The position numbers and the translations under genes were made by a program. The notes under the pieces were generated by a model. The model made no database searches and was not told the origin of the DNA. It saw only the letters and a list, made by a program, of their open reading frames with translations. Positions 1 through 10,112 of a stretch of DNA of 64,000 nt are shown piece by piece (position 1 is the first letter of the stretch; every line of letters starts with the position of its first letter). Source of the stretch: Trematomus loennbergii (Eukaryota > Chordata > Actinopteri > Perciformes > Nototheniidae); assembly GCA_012861695.1 (NCBI GenBank), contig JAAOOA010000027.1, positions 19,064,812 through 19,128,811 on the forward strand, read 5' to 3'.

Positions 1-121
1 CCTCAGACACGAGCTGTTCACAGACAAGGCCTGAAGCTCGCTTACACGTTTTGCTGAGGTGATGGCAAGAGGGAAAGCAGTCTTAGCTGAGAGCCACTTC
101 AGTCCTGCCTGTAACAAAGGT

Positions 122-628
122 TCAACAGGAGGCAAGCATAGGGCATCCAGCACCAAGGGCAGGTCCCATGTAGGGGCCCTTGGGATATTCGGGGGGCGAA
201 GCCTCAGAGCTCCCCTTTAAAAAGAGGGATACCAGCCTATGGCTCCCCACTGTGCTGTTGTCAGCCCTTACGTGTTGAGCTGATATAGCAGCCACATACA
301 CCCTGACGGTAGCGGGACACCGGCCGTCGTCCAGGAGGGACTGAAGGAACTCAAGGGTCGTAGGTACCGAGCAATATGCTGGGTCCTCATTTCGCCCTTG
401 GCACCAGTCAAAAAAACAGTTTCCACCTGTTTTCGTACTGCCTACGAGTAGGTTGTGCCCTAGCATTTGAGAATAGTCTTCCTGACAGACTCTATGCAGT
501 CGCTCAGCAGTGGGTCGGGCCCAGTGGCCAGACCCACAGCTGGAGGTGGCAGGGGTCGGGGTGCCACATCCGACCCTCCAACTGAGACAAGAGGTCCTTC
601 CTGTTGGGGAGACGCCAAGGCGTCCCAC
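122..628 (-). pseudogene. N-terminal remnant of a DIRS tyrosine recombinase
   Basis: The minus-strand frame contains a core-binding-domain-like stretch, TLEFLQSLLDDGRCPATVRV followed by YVAAISAQHVRAD and later LVSLFLKG. This pattern is typical of the SAM-like N-terminal domain of DIRS recombinases. The catalytic R-H-R-Y residues would lie past the left window edge and are not seen. The upstream part of the open frame (about 628-480) does not look like recombinase and may be frame noise. Confidence 0.65.
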
Positions 629-977
629 AGCAGAGTCTGTGCAGCAGATGGACAGGCCCGCACCTAGCTGGGTTAAACAAGGAAGTTTAACAGGACAGCC
701 TAGCCAGGCAGCTGCTGCTAGAATGAAGCAGCGCGTCTATCAGGAGCGGGGGCGAGAACACCGCCCTCACTGGTTGAGTTAATAACGAATGCCAGATGCA
801 GCGTAGGCGGGAGCGGGGTGCGACAACACAGCCTTCACCAGCTACCTGCTGAACGGAAAGAGTAGAGCAACGCTCCTACTCGCCGAACACAAAAGGGATG
901 TAACTACACCCATGTTACCAGCAGAGGGAGCGGGAGCGAGAGCACTGCCTTCACCTAGCTGGAAAAAACAAGAAGTT

Positions 978-1537
978 TTAGCAGGACGGTTTATCCAGTC
1001 GGCTGCTGCTAGAATAAAGCATCACGTCTACCAGGAGTGGGGGCGAGAACACTGTTTTCGCTGGTTGAGTGACTGTGTCCAGAGCCACCCCAATGAAGGT
1101 TAGGCTCTGAGAGGGGTTCCGACAACTCCTCTCCATGTTCACCTTGAGGCCTAGCCGGGCGACATGAGAGAAAGAGCCGTGTCCTGGATCGTCTGTAACC
1201 GGGATGGTGCACAGATTAACCAGTCGTCCAAGAGAGGGAGAGTCCAAATGGGAGCACCCTGAACTGGAAATGACGACCTCTGAAGGCAAAGCGAAGAAAC
1301 TGCCTGTGATGAGGCACAATAGGCACATGACAATAAGCGTCCTTCAAGTCGACGGACGTGAACCATTCCGCCCTGGCCACGGTACGAAGAACGTCCGCTG
1401 TGCTCAGCACATGGAAAGGTAAAATCCTTAGGAACTTGTTGAGTCTCCTCAGATCGAGGATTGGGCGAAGTCCACCGCCTTTCTTCCTTACCAGGAACTA
1501 GGTCGCGTAGAAGCCTGGGCTGTGAGATGGGGTCCAC
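978..1537 (-). pseudogene. Broken reverse transcriptase segment of the DIRS-like element
   Basis: Three overlapping minus-strand frames each carry part of an RT palm domain. The segment SVDLKDAYCHVPI, then FRGRHFQFRVLPFGLSLS, lies at about 1410-1216. LLDDWLICAPSRLQ follows in another frame. HVARLGLKVN and LTFIGVALDT follow in a third frame. At least two frameshifts therefore separate fingers, palm and the downstream connection. The first residue of the catalytic YxDD box is Leu. This copy cannot make an active polymerase. Confidence 0.75.
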
Positions 1538-1676
1538 AGGCTCGATTGCACCCTTGGCAAGGAGGACTGACAGCTCCTGGTTTAGGGCGATTTATTTTGC
1601 CGGGTCGCTTATGGTGGTCATTTTGACCCGGCTGAAGACTGGGGCCAGCGTCGGAACTGAAGCTTGTACCCTTGAT

Positions 1677-2295
1677 TTAAGGAAGCGCTAAGAGCATCCT
1701 GCTGCAGGGAAGCTGAGAGGGCGAGCATGAGGTGCCTACACGGCCCATGCGCGCCGCTGCATCGTAAACCTTAGTGAGCAGGTCATCAGTGACCCGACAT
1801 TGGAGTCGAGGGCACCTGGCCTCCGACCTCAGGGCTTCGTCAGGGGAAACTATGAGGGAAGCAATGGTAGGCTCAACAGCCGGCGCCGCATCCTGCATGG
1901 CTACCAAGGCTCGGCCATCGGACGTAAGACTGTAAAGAGCCTTAGTGTCCCTCCAGCATGCATGTAACTCCCTCAGATACTCACAAGGGGGAGGAACAGT
2001 GCGGGTGGCGGGTGCCGGAGTGCGCCTAAAGAACGCACTGGCAGGCGCTGTTTCGGGAATGGAGAGCCAAGAGGAGTGACCTCATCTGGGCTAGCTCAGT
2101 AGTGAGTAGGTCCACCCTGGAGGACAGCCTATCAGGCTTAGTCCTCTTCTTGGGCGGTGCACCCGCAGCCTCTGCGGCCCAACGCCTAGGATGGGTAGGT
2201 TGGGCTGGAGTCGACTGTGCGGGGGGAAGGCCACCCTCAGTCAGTAGTTCAACCTCGGCAGCTCTTACCGCACGAGGCATGATGGTGCAATTCAT
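1677..2295 (-). pseudogene. Gag-like ORF remnants of the DIRS-like element
   Basis: Two minus-strand frames give a plausible first ORF. One begins with MPRAVRAAEVELLTEGG near 2280 and continues with a Lys/Arg-rich PPKKRTKPDRLSSRVDLL stretch and an LLTTELAQMRSLLLAL helix. The other (1907-1677) has EPTIASLIVSPDEALRSEA and VTDDLLTKVYDAAAR. Similar sequence occurs in the first ORF of fish DIRS elements. The frames are not continuous, so the ORF is broken. Confidence 0.55.
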
Positions 2296-2479
2296 GCACG
2301 GGTCCTCCGAAAGGCCCTCCCTCAGATGCTCGAGGCCAAGACAAGAGGGGCAAAGGTCATGGCCATCCTCTGGTTAAAGAGGAGCCATACAGGTGTTAGA
2401 GCCGTTAGACCTAGTGATAGCTAGAGCACTCAGCTGCCTGTAAATAACTGGCCAGGAAACAAATATGCCGTGGAGGGGA

Positions 2480-3105
2480 GTGAGCACAATAGTAGTTAGC
2501 TTGAGCGTGAGCACTCTGCTAACTGGAGTGAGAAAAAATGAAGTCAGTTAATGGGTTTATGCCGTGAGAGGAGAGCGGAATACTCTCTCCACTAGCGCCG
2601 TAGCGAGTTAGCCTAAGCGAGAGCACTCTGCTAACTGAAGGCTGGAACGGGCATCCAACTGTGTGCAGTGAGAGGGGAGCGGAAACACTCTCTTCACTAG
2701 CGCTGTAGCAAGTTAGCTTTGAGCGAGAGCACTCAGTTAACTGGAGGATGGAACAGGAACCAACTGTGTGCAGTGAAAAGGGGAGCGAAGACACCCTCTT
2801 CACTAGCCCTATAGCAAGTTAGCTTTGAGCGAGAGCACTCAGCTAACTGGAGGATAGAACAGGAACTAATTGTGAGCTGTGAGAGGGGAGTGAAGACACT
2901 CTTCACTAGCGCTGTAGCAAGTTAGCTTTGAGCGAGAGCACTCAGTTAACTAGAGCATAGTACAGGAATTAATTGTGAGCTGTGAGAGGGGAGTGAAGAC
3001 ACTCTCTTCACTAGCGTTGTAGCAAGTTAACTTTGAGCGAGAGCACTCAGTTAACTGGAGGATGGAACACTTTATGTGTCGTTGCCACTCTTTGCATATC
3101 ATGTA

Positions 3106-3139
<34 letters not shown>

Positions 3140-4340
3140 TTTTACCCTGTTTGTAAAAAGTAATTTCCTTAATGTTTTATGTGAGGGAATGGAAAATAGC
3201 TCAAAGCTAAATCTGGCACTGTTACGCTTGACACCTTTAAATGTTTTAAGTGTTCATTACAGTGCATTGTCCCTGTCAAATAAACGATTAAATAAAATAA
3301 CCAATTGTGCGCCGTGAGAGGGGAGCGAAGACACTCCCTCACTAGCACTGTAGCAAGTTAGCTTTGAGCGAGAGTACTCAGCTAACTGGAGGATAGAACA
3401 GGAACTAATTGTGAGCTGTGAGAGGGGGGCGGAGACGCTCCCTTCACTAGCACCGTAACAGTTAGCTTGAATGAAACCACTCAGCTTAGCTGGACGATAG
3501 AATAGGTAAAGAAACAATGTATGCGGTGAGAGGGGGGGCGGAGACGCTCCCTTCACTCGCGCCGTAACAGTTAACTTGAACGAAAACACTCAGCTTAACT
3601 GGACGATAGAACAGGTAAAGAAACAATTGTATGTAGTGAGAGGGGGGGGCGGAGACGCTCCCTTCACTAACGCCGTAACAGTTAGCTTGAATGAAACCAC
3701 TCAGCTTAGCTGGACGATAGAACAGGTAAAGAAACAATGTATGCGGTGAGAGGGGGGGCGGAGACGCTCCCTTCACTCGCGCCGTAACAGTTAGCTTGAA
3801 TGAAACCACTCAGCTTAGCTGGACGATAGAACAGGCAAGGAACCAATGTATGCAGTGAAAGGGGGGGCGGAGACGCTCCCTTCACTAGTGCAGTAGAAAG
3901 TTAGCTTTCAGCGGGAGCACTCAGCTAACTGGATGATAGTACAGGTAAAGAACCAAAGTATGTAGTGAGGAGGAGGGCGGAGACGCTCCCTTCACTAGCA
4001 CCGTAACAGTTAGCTTGAATGAAACCACTCAGCTTAGCTGGACGATAGAATAGGTAAAGAAACAATGTATGCGGTGAGAGGGGGGGCGGAGACGCTCCCT
4101 TCACTCGCGCCGTAACAGTTAACTTGAACGAAAACACTCAGCTTAACTGGACGATAGAACAGGTAAAGAAACAATTGTATGTAGTGAGAGGGGGGGGCGG
4201 AGACGCTCCCTTCACTAACGCCGTAACAGTTAGCTTGAATGAAACCACTCAGCTTAGCTGGACGATAGAACAGGTAAAGAAACAATGTATGCGGTGAGAG
4301 GGGGGGGAGACGCTCCCTTCACTCGCGCCGTACTCGGTTA
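2480..4340. repeat. Tandem satellite, ~110-bp monomer, interrupted once
   Basis: About fifteen diverged monomers recur every 105-112 bp, with landmarks (CAGCTTAGCTGG or CAGTTAACTGG) near 2514, 2626, 2730, 2841, 2940, 3047, 3380, 3481, 3591, 3702, 3811, 3921, 4029, 4140 and 4251. Each unit contains a short inverted repeat of the type GTGAGAGGGGAGCG...CGCTCCCTTCAC, so single strands could form hairpins. Bases 3070-3300 interrupt the array with an (AT)n/poly-T tract and unrelated sequence. The array directly precedes the gag-like region of the DIRS-like element (in its orientation) and may belong to its leader. Confidence 0.85.
3100..3145. repeat. (TA)n followed by a long poly-T tract
   Basis: An alternating TA run is followed by about 23 T residues inside the segment that interrupts the ~110-bp satellite. 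It could be the tail of an inserted retroposon read on the opposite strand, but no body could be identified. Confidence 0.8.
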
Positions 4341-4855
4341 ATTTGTGCACAATTATCTCATTAGTTTGAGAGTATATAGATATAGCACAATCAGCAATAA
4401 TTGGTAGCGATCTCACCGGCTGTGTGCAGGAGCGTCCGCTCTTTACCGGTCCGGAGCTCCTGGGGTCCGGGCGGTGAACACCGCGGTCCTCTCCCTTGGG
4501 AGGACGGACAGCTCATCGCAGCCTTTGGAGGGCGAGCGTTTTTCCTAGCCCGCAGCTCCGATCAAACGATCGCAAGGCCAGGTAGCGATGAGCTAGAATC
4601 CCAATTTTTCAGTAAGCTTAGCTTGGCTTCTACTCATAAGTAGTAACCTACGCAGCGAGAAGATGAAAAAGGACTGAGCCCGTTGACAGCACCGGAACTT
4701 ATACCTTCCGGTGTCATACGGGGTCACACGTGACTTTGTTGATATAAATATTCGACCTACGCATGCGCGAGACAGAAGATATCCAGTGCTAAAGCACCGC
4801 CTCTGGCGGTCAGTAAGTATGAAATAGAACTGTTGATTTGAGTAAAAAAACATGT
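4341..4855 (-). mobile_element. Probable terminal and leader region of the DIRS-like element
   Basis: This GC-richer block has no open frame of note. It contains the near-palindrome ACCGCCAGAGGCGGTGC (minus strand, near 4805) followed by TTTAGCACTGGATATC, which resembles fish DIRS terminal sequence as I remember it. It ends where the base composition returns to the AT-rich surroundings. The other terminal repeat would lie outside the window, so this assignment is inference. Confidence 0.45.
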
Positions 4856-6141
4856 CTAATTAAAAAGTGATGGGCCTTTAACTGTATGGGACAAGGTTTA
4901 GTAGAGTTGTGGTTCACCAACTGTAACACTATTGTTTCCAGTCTTTATCTGCATCATGTTTCCTCTCTTTATCCCCGCCTCGGGCTCTCCACTCTCACAG
5001 TATTACTTCGCACATCTTATCCGCTCAAAGAACAGAAAAGATCCTATCATCACTCTCACGCCCCTCAAATGTACTGCTAATAAACAAACGCACCGTTGCT
5101 GTTTTCTGCATTTTTAAACCCTCGTCAACGGATCACTGTGTCCCATGTCTCGGAGTCTCTGGCCCCAGGGACCTCCTACAGGTTCCTGGCAGTTAAAGAG
5201 TGACGGTTGTTGTGAAACATGACTGTCGTATTGATTGCACAGAGCACTGCAACAGCTGTTAGGCTGAAAGAGAGCGCAGTGTGCTACGGCCAAGGATGTG
5301 ATGTGGAGGAGTGAGCAAGTGTGAATGTCTCCCAAGGGTTATCCCGCTCTGGATCTTTGCATAATCCTTCCTGGTGCTTACAGGAATCAATTTTGGAGGG
5401 CGTAGCTAGGAAAGGGAGCCCGGTGAAGGCGGAGCTTAGTGCACAAGATTTGGGATCGTGAATTGTGTGACTGTTCTGATTCTCTGGAATATGAATTTTG
5501 GATTGGAAACATATTAGCAGACAGTGTGTAGGGAGGCTCATACTGACCGCATTTGCATAGCCGATACCGAAATGATATACATTAGGTATGGATAAAAAAA
5601 GTTAAAACACATGAGGTGAAATTCAGTAAAATTGTCAATTGCACATAGGCCTGCTGTTTTATCCACCAAATGTTTAGTTTATATATATATCTGGCATAAA
5701 GTTAAATCAGAAAAGTTGACATTTGATTTGCTTACCTTTTATTCTGATTGAAATTGTAGTCCTATTTTACAGCTTGTATTCCTAATAATACTAGTGTAGA
5801 CAGACCTTTTACAGCATCGGTGACGTTAATAATGTGTTGTCCGTGTATTAAATGACCTGTCAATCAATCTGTCAACCTGTCATAGCAGGTTTCCATCCAG
5901 TATTTTGAATTCTCAGGATTTGTGCCTTCAAGGTTGCATTGTATATAGAACATGGAGTTGCTAACAGCAACACCTGGACACAGCCAGTTGTGCCAGTTGA
6001 GTTAGAGAGACAATGAGTAACTGTCAACTAGTCAGCAAAGCAGCCAGCCACCGTCTCCTTTAGGAGTCCATTAGTAGACATCAACTACACACTTTGCACA
6101 TTAGTATTGACTATTGCATTTCAAATAATATTTAGTTGACT
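4856..6141. other. Non-coding stretch, nothing recognised
   Basis: AT-rich DNA with only short chance open frames. No exon with flanking splice signals, RNA gene or clear transposon end was found. Confidence 0.6.
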
Positions 6142-6550
6142 TTAAGAGGCCTTATTGTGCTTTTGGAGCTTTTCCCTTTCCTGTAGTGTTTTATACAGGT
6201 TGTTTTGGCTCCAGAGGAAGTTTCTTTCCCACACCCCTGCCTGAAACACCTCGATTTAAGTCCTTTGTTTATTTCTGCGACAGAGTGACTTTACGACGTA
6301 ACACTCACGCTTCTTTTGACAAGCACTTCAACACATTGTTTGTGATAGGCTAAGGGGAGAGACCTCTCTAATCGGTTGGCCCATCACAATCAGAGCAGAC
6401 TGGACACTGGTTTCAGACAGAGGGTAAAAAGAGGTGCTGCAGCACAGGCAGTATGAGGAAAATAAAGAGCTTTTTGAACATTAAAGCATGGAGACACGTC
6501 CCAGTAGAGGCAAAAATACAAATATGAACCTGAAAATTAGAGCTCATTTC
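6142..6550. mobile_element. MITE, GGGCCYTATTRTGC family, copy 1
   Basis: The left end reads TTAAGAGGCCTTATTGTGC, and the body matches the family seen at 23815-24175: the TTTCCTGTAGTGTTTTATA stretch, an internal CAGACAGAGGG followed by GGTGCTGCAG, and the AAATATGAACCTGAAAAT end. The right terminus is degraded. The length of about 400 bp is typical. There is no coding capacity. Confidence 0.7.
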
Positions 6551-8649
6551 TCTAAAGGTATCTGCTGCCACACAGAAATGACTGAATTTTGTGAAAATGT
6601 ACAAAGGATGTTTAAAATCCAACCTAATTGTAGTAGCATTCTATCACTGCATGCAATCCACCTCATCAGGTCCATCATCCCTTTGACCTGCATCCAAGGT
6701 AAATGAATAGTGGAGCTAAGTGTCTCGGCCTCTCAGTGCTTCGAGGTTGGGAAAATGTAATGGTACTAATGGCCCTAGTTATCAACTATTCAATAACTAC
6801 TCAAGCTCCTGCCCACCTGGCCTTTATTCGGCTCAGACAATTGGTAGATTATCCCATTAATTATTGGATTGTGAAAAGAGAGACTGCTAGATGTTTTTAT
6901 ACCATGCCATCATTCTGACCACAAAGAAAATAGATAAATACTTTTATTTTCCTTCACTTTTCTTTGCTGTATCCTTTATCCCTTTCACAAAGGCATTGTT
7001 GTTTAATGTTTTTGTAATGTTATCTACCAGTTGACCTCCACAGCATCAGTTAGCATGTCTTTGTTTTCTCACAAGAGAAGTAAAGCAGGAAGAAAATTGC
7101 ACTTCAGGTTTTTCCAGTATAACATCCATCACCTCTTGAGAGCGACCCCAACAGACAGTTCTATGGATTCCTTGAATTATGGCTAACGCAGTTCAATAGT
7201 ATTCTGACGAACTGAAGATTACATAGCAACAAGGCAGAGGGTTCGGGAGGTGGGTGGTCATTATTTAGGTCTCTAAGGCCTGCCTCACTTACTGATTTTC
7301 TCCCCCTTTTTCCTGGTACACCACTGATCTGTGATTGCAATTGATTGGAGACTGCTCATCATTCCTCGGAGGGCAACATCAGGAATGATCGGCATCAGGA
7401 GAGAATGGATTTAGGGAGATAAGCGGAATGGGACAAATGAATGCAGCGGGTGGAGAGAGAATGAAATGTGTGGAAAACACCGGAGTATCATAAACTAGAA
7501 CAAAATGTTCTGCATTGTGGCTTGAGGTGTTTTCCTCCTTATGTGTTTCTCATTAATCTAAGTGGGTGTGGCCAATGATTGATGGGCCCAGGTTAAGGTA
7601 GGGATGAGAAAACCACTGGGCAAGATTTCCCTTATTGACTGTAGTGAAAGCAAATTTAGTACACTGTACGCGAAGGAATCCTCGTACTTAACAAACCAAT
7701 AGACCTCTCTGTGATTTTGAGCAGAACCTGGTGGAGCGCTTATTAACTATTGATAGGTAGATGATTAAAGCACCAGTGCTGCCTTATTGACCTTCATTTC
7801 TTTAGTTTTAGAGCGACATCAATTTACTGCGGCTGGTTTATTGACATCTGTATGTAAATCACATTAATCTATTCTCAAGCTATAGAAATAATGAACTGGC
7901 ACTTTATTCATATTCATTTGCACTGCCTTGTAGACATAAAAAATGAATTGCGTATGCTGATTTGCAAACACCACACAGTTTTTTGAGTGAAGGATAATGT
8001 GAGAAAAACTAATTAAATCCTTCTTATTTCAGCCTATCACAAAACCAAACTCAAATTCGTGATCCCTCTCAACATCCCCTGTTATTCTTCAATCACCTAC
8101 AGTAAGTGAACAAGAAAATACTTCCCACATTTAGATTATGCATGCAGATCATGTTCAAGCACACACTTGTCACATCTTGGCCATTCAATCTCCCCACTAT
8201 GGGGCACCTCACAGACTGTTTTGCGCTCGGTCAGCACAATGCGCTGTCCCTGGTGCTGAAACACTGCTCTCAGACCACCGTGCAGCACACAGATACAGGT
8301 AGATAGACACCTCTAACTGTCTACACACAATACCGATTAATTTAACCAACGTAACATTTCAAATTGTGGATCAGTTGCTCGTGTCTGCCGGTGGAAAATG
8401 TGTGGGCGAAGGAAACTGTGGTCCATCGGTCAGCAGTCGGACACTGTTGCTGCTGGTGGTAGGAAATCTCTCTATCTCTCTCTCTTTCACTTACCGACTG
8501 ACTGACTCACACGCGCGCACGAGCACAGAAGAACTAAAGGCAGCTGACACCGAAGCCCCCATTGCAGGTAAAGCGTAGCGCCTGTCGTGAGACACAGCCG
8601 TTACCAAAGCTGGGGCATTCACCCCCTCAAAAAAAGATATTTAGAACAC

Positions 8650-8706
8650 ACACAAGCACACACACAGAGAGAGAGAGACACACACACACACACTCTCGCA
8701 CACACA
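8650..8706. repeat. (CA)n/(GA)n microsatellite
   Basis: Mixed CACACA and GAGAGA runs followed by ACACAC in intergenic DNA. Confidence 0.9.
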
Positions 8707-9324
8707 ACGCCAGTTTTATCCCCTGCGTGATTCCTCCCTCGATACTAAATCCCTTCTCGCACATCTGTCCATCCATGGCGCGTACTCTGCCGCCCGTCCA
8801 TCCCATCCCCGCAGAACCCTGCATAAACACCAGCCTGACACTTTAAATCTACAGCCACACAGATTTGCATCACTTCTGTTGAAGCCTTTAAAAGGAAAAA
8901 TATACAGAAAGATCGCGATTTTACATACACCAACAACAACTATAGCAAAACAGGAAAAATAACCTACAAAAACATCACCATCACAAGCCTGCTCAAAATC
9001 GCACTTCAAGCCAACTCAAATCAGAAAAACATGCCTTGGTAAAATCCACCATATGGGCTTCTGTTGCACCAAGAGGACTCAGCCCAGCAGAGCGTTAGAG
9101 TCTGTAGTGCAGGTGCATGCTCGCTGTTGCATTGCATAGTATTTATCAAACTAATGATACATTATTAATGACATTATTTCACAAAAAAATATGCATTTTG
9201 GTAGAATACCTTCACTTATTTCCTTTCCAAATTATGCGTCCGTTGGCTGAAGCAAAGAGAGAGTGATTCTTTTTTTTCCATCCAGTGCTAACGTCGCAGG
9301 CTCAGCAGCGCGGCGGGAGAGGAT

Positions 9325-9394
9325 GACTGAGAGAGAGAGAGAGAGGGAGAGGGAGAGGGAGGGAGAAAAAGGGAGAGAGAGGGGAGAGAGAGAG
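9325..9394. repeat. (GA)n microsatellite
   Basis: An imperfect GAGAGA tract with GGGAGA variants. The open frames crossing it are low-complexity artefacts. Confidence 0.9.
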
Positions 9395-9989
9395 TGTGCA
9401 TAGACCTCTGCTGTATAGAGTAACATGGGTGAACTGCAGTGGGCATCTGCCTCTACAGCTGAGAGGTGAATACCTGCAGTTATGATATGTGGCAGCTTCA
9501 TTAACGACTGTGAGGTTAAAAATAGCAAATGGTATCGATATATTATTGAATAAATCACTTGGAATTATGAATGGGCCGGCATTCAGTATATGGGAGAGTG
9601 GCAGAGACACACATTTGAAGGTAGTCAGACTCGTGTATACTGCATACCCCTAGGTTCCCTTCACCATTAAAATGACCCACATTTAACATTTAAGACACAA
9701 TGACATACGAACAACTATCACAATCTGATTAGCTAATATAAATGTGCATTGCTTACCACATAAAACAATAAAGAATGTTGTCAAATGTAAAAAAAAAAGG
9801 GTTATTGCCACATGATTTTATTATTCTGCGATTCAGTCACATCTGGATCATTTTCTTTCTTATTATTGATCATTCACATTGACATTTTTATCATTTGAAT
9901 TGTTGCAAATGTATAATCTTTTTGATCTATACACCTGACATCCCTCACACTGTTGCTCTCCCCCATTTTTTCCCCATTTGTGGAGTTTC

Positions 9990-10112
9990 TTTGGGAATGA
10001 TTTCTTCTACAATGTCGTATACACACTGTAAAGCGACTTGAGACAAAATGTGTAATTTCTGATATTGGGCATTATAAATCAAATGTGTTTGATCGACTGA
10101 TTGATTGACATC
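9990..10112. mobile_element. LINE 3'-end fragment (probable)
   Basis: The stretch CTGTAAAGCGACTTGAGAC, then GATATTGGGCATTATAAATC and a TGATTGATTGA-type short tandem tail, resembles the 3' end of common fish non-LTR retrotransposons. No ORF is preserved. The assignment is from recall of the family pattern. Confidence 0.5.

Larger units (their letters stand above)
1..2400 (-). mobile_element. DIRS-like retrotransposon, decayed coding part, truncated by the window edge
   Basis: Minus-strand translations show pieces of a DIRS-type retroelement in the usual order. Gag-like segments lie at about 1677-2295, including the motif VTDDLLTKVYDAAAR and a Pro/Ala-rich start MPRAVRAAEVELL. Reverse-transcriptase segments lie at about 978-1537, with SVDLKDAYCHVPI and VLPFGLSLS. 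The N-terminal part of a tyrosine recombinase lies at about 122-450, with LEFLQSLLDDGRCPATVRVY. The RT pieces fall in three different frames, and the active-site region reads LLDD where YxDD is expected, so the copy is dead. The recombinase core and the 3' end lie beyond base 1. DIRS elements integrate through a tyrosine recombinase rather than a DDE integrase. The family assignment rests on motif recognition, not on a database search. Confidence 0.8.
6551..9980. other. Intergenic DNA with microsatellites, no gene recognised
   Basis: No convincing coding exon. A purine/CA-rich microsatellite lies at 8650-8706 and a (GA)n tract at 9325-9394. A slightly GC-richer stretch at 8150-8850 has no splice-bounded open frame that I can assign to a protein; it might hold a non-coding exon or regulatory DNA. 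Confidence 0.5.

Noticed and set aside
3257..4285. Repeated open frames of ~100 codons on the minus strand
   Set aside because: They are the same ~110-bp satellite monomers read through; the peptide repeats with the DNA period and has no known domain.
8230..8300. Possible microRNA-like hairpin (TCAGCAC...GTGCTGA)
   Set aside because: The pairing is short and imperfect, and I could not match it to a known microRNA; not enough to call.
8366..8846. Two open frames in a GC-richer patch
   Set aside because: They have no recognisable domain, run into CA/GA repeats, and no matching splice sites link them. A non-coding transcript cannot be excluded.
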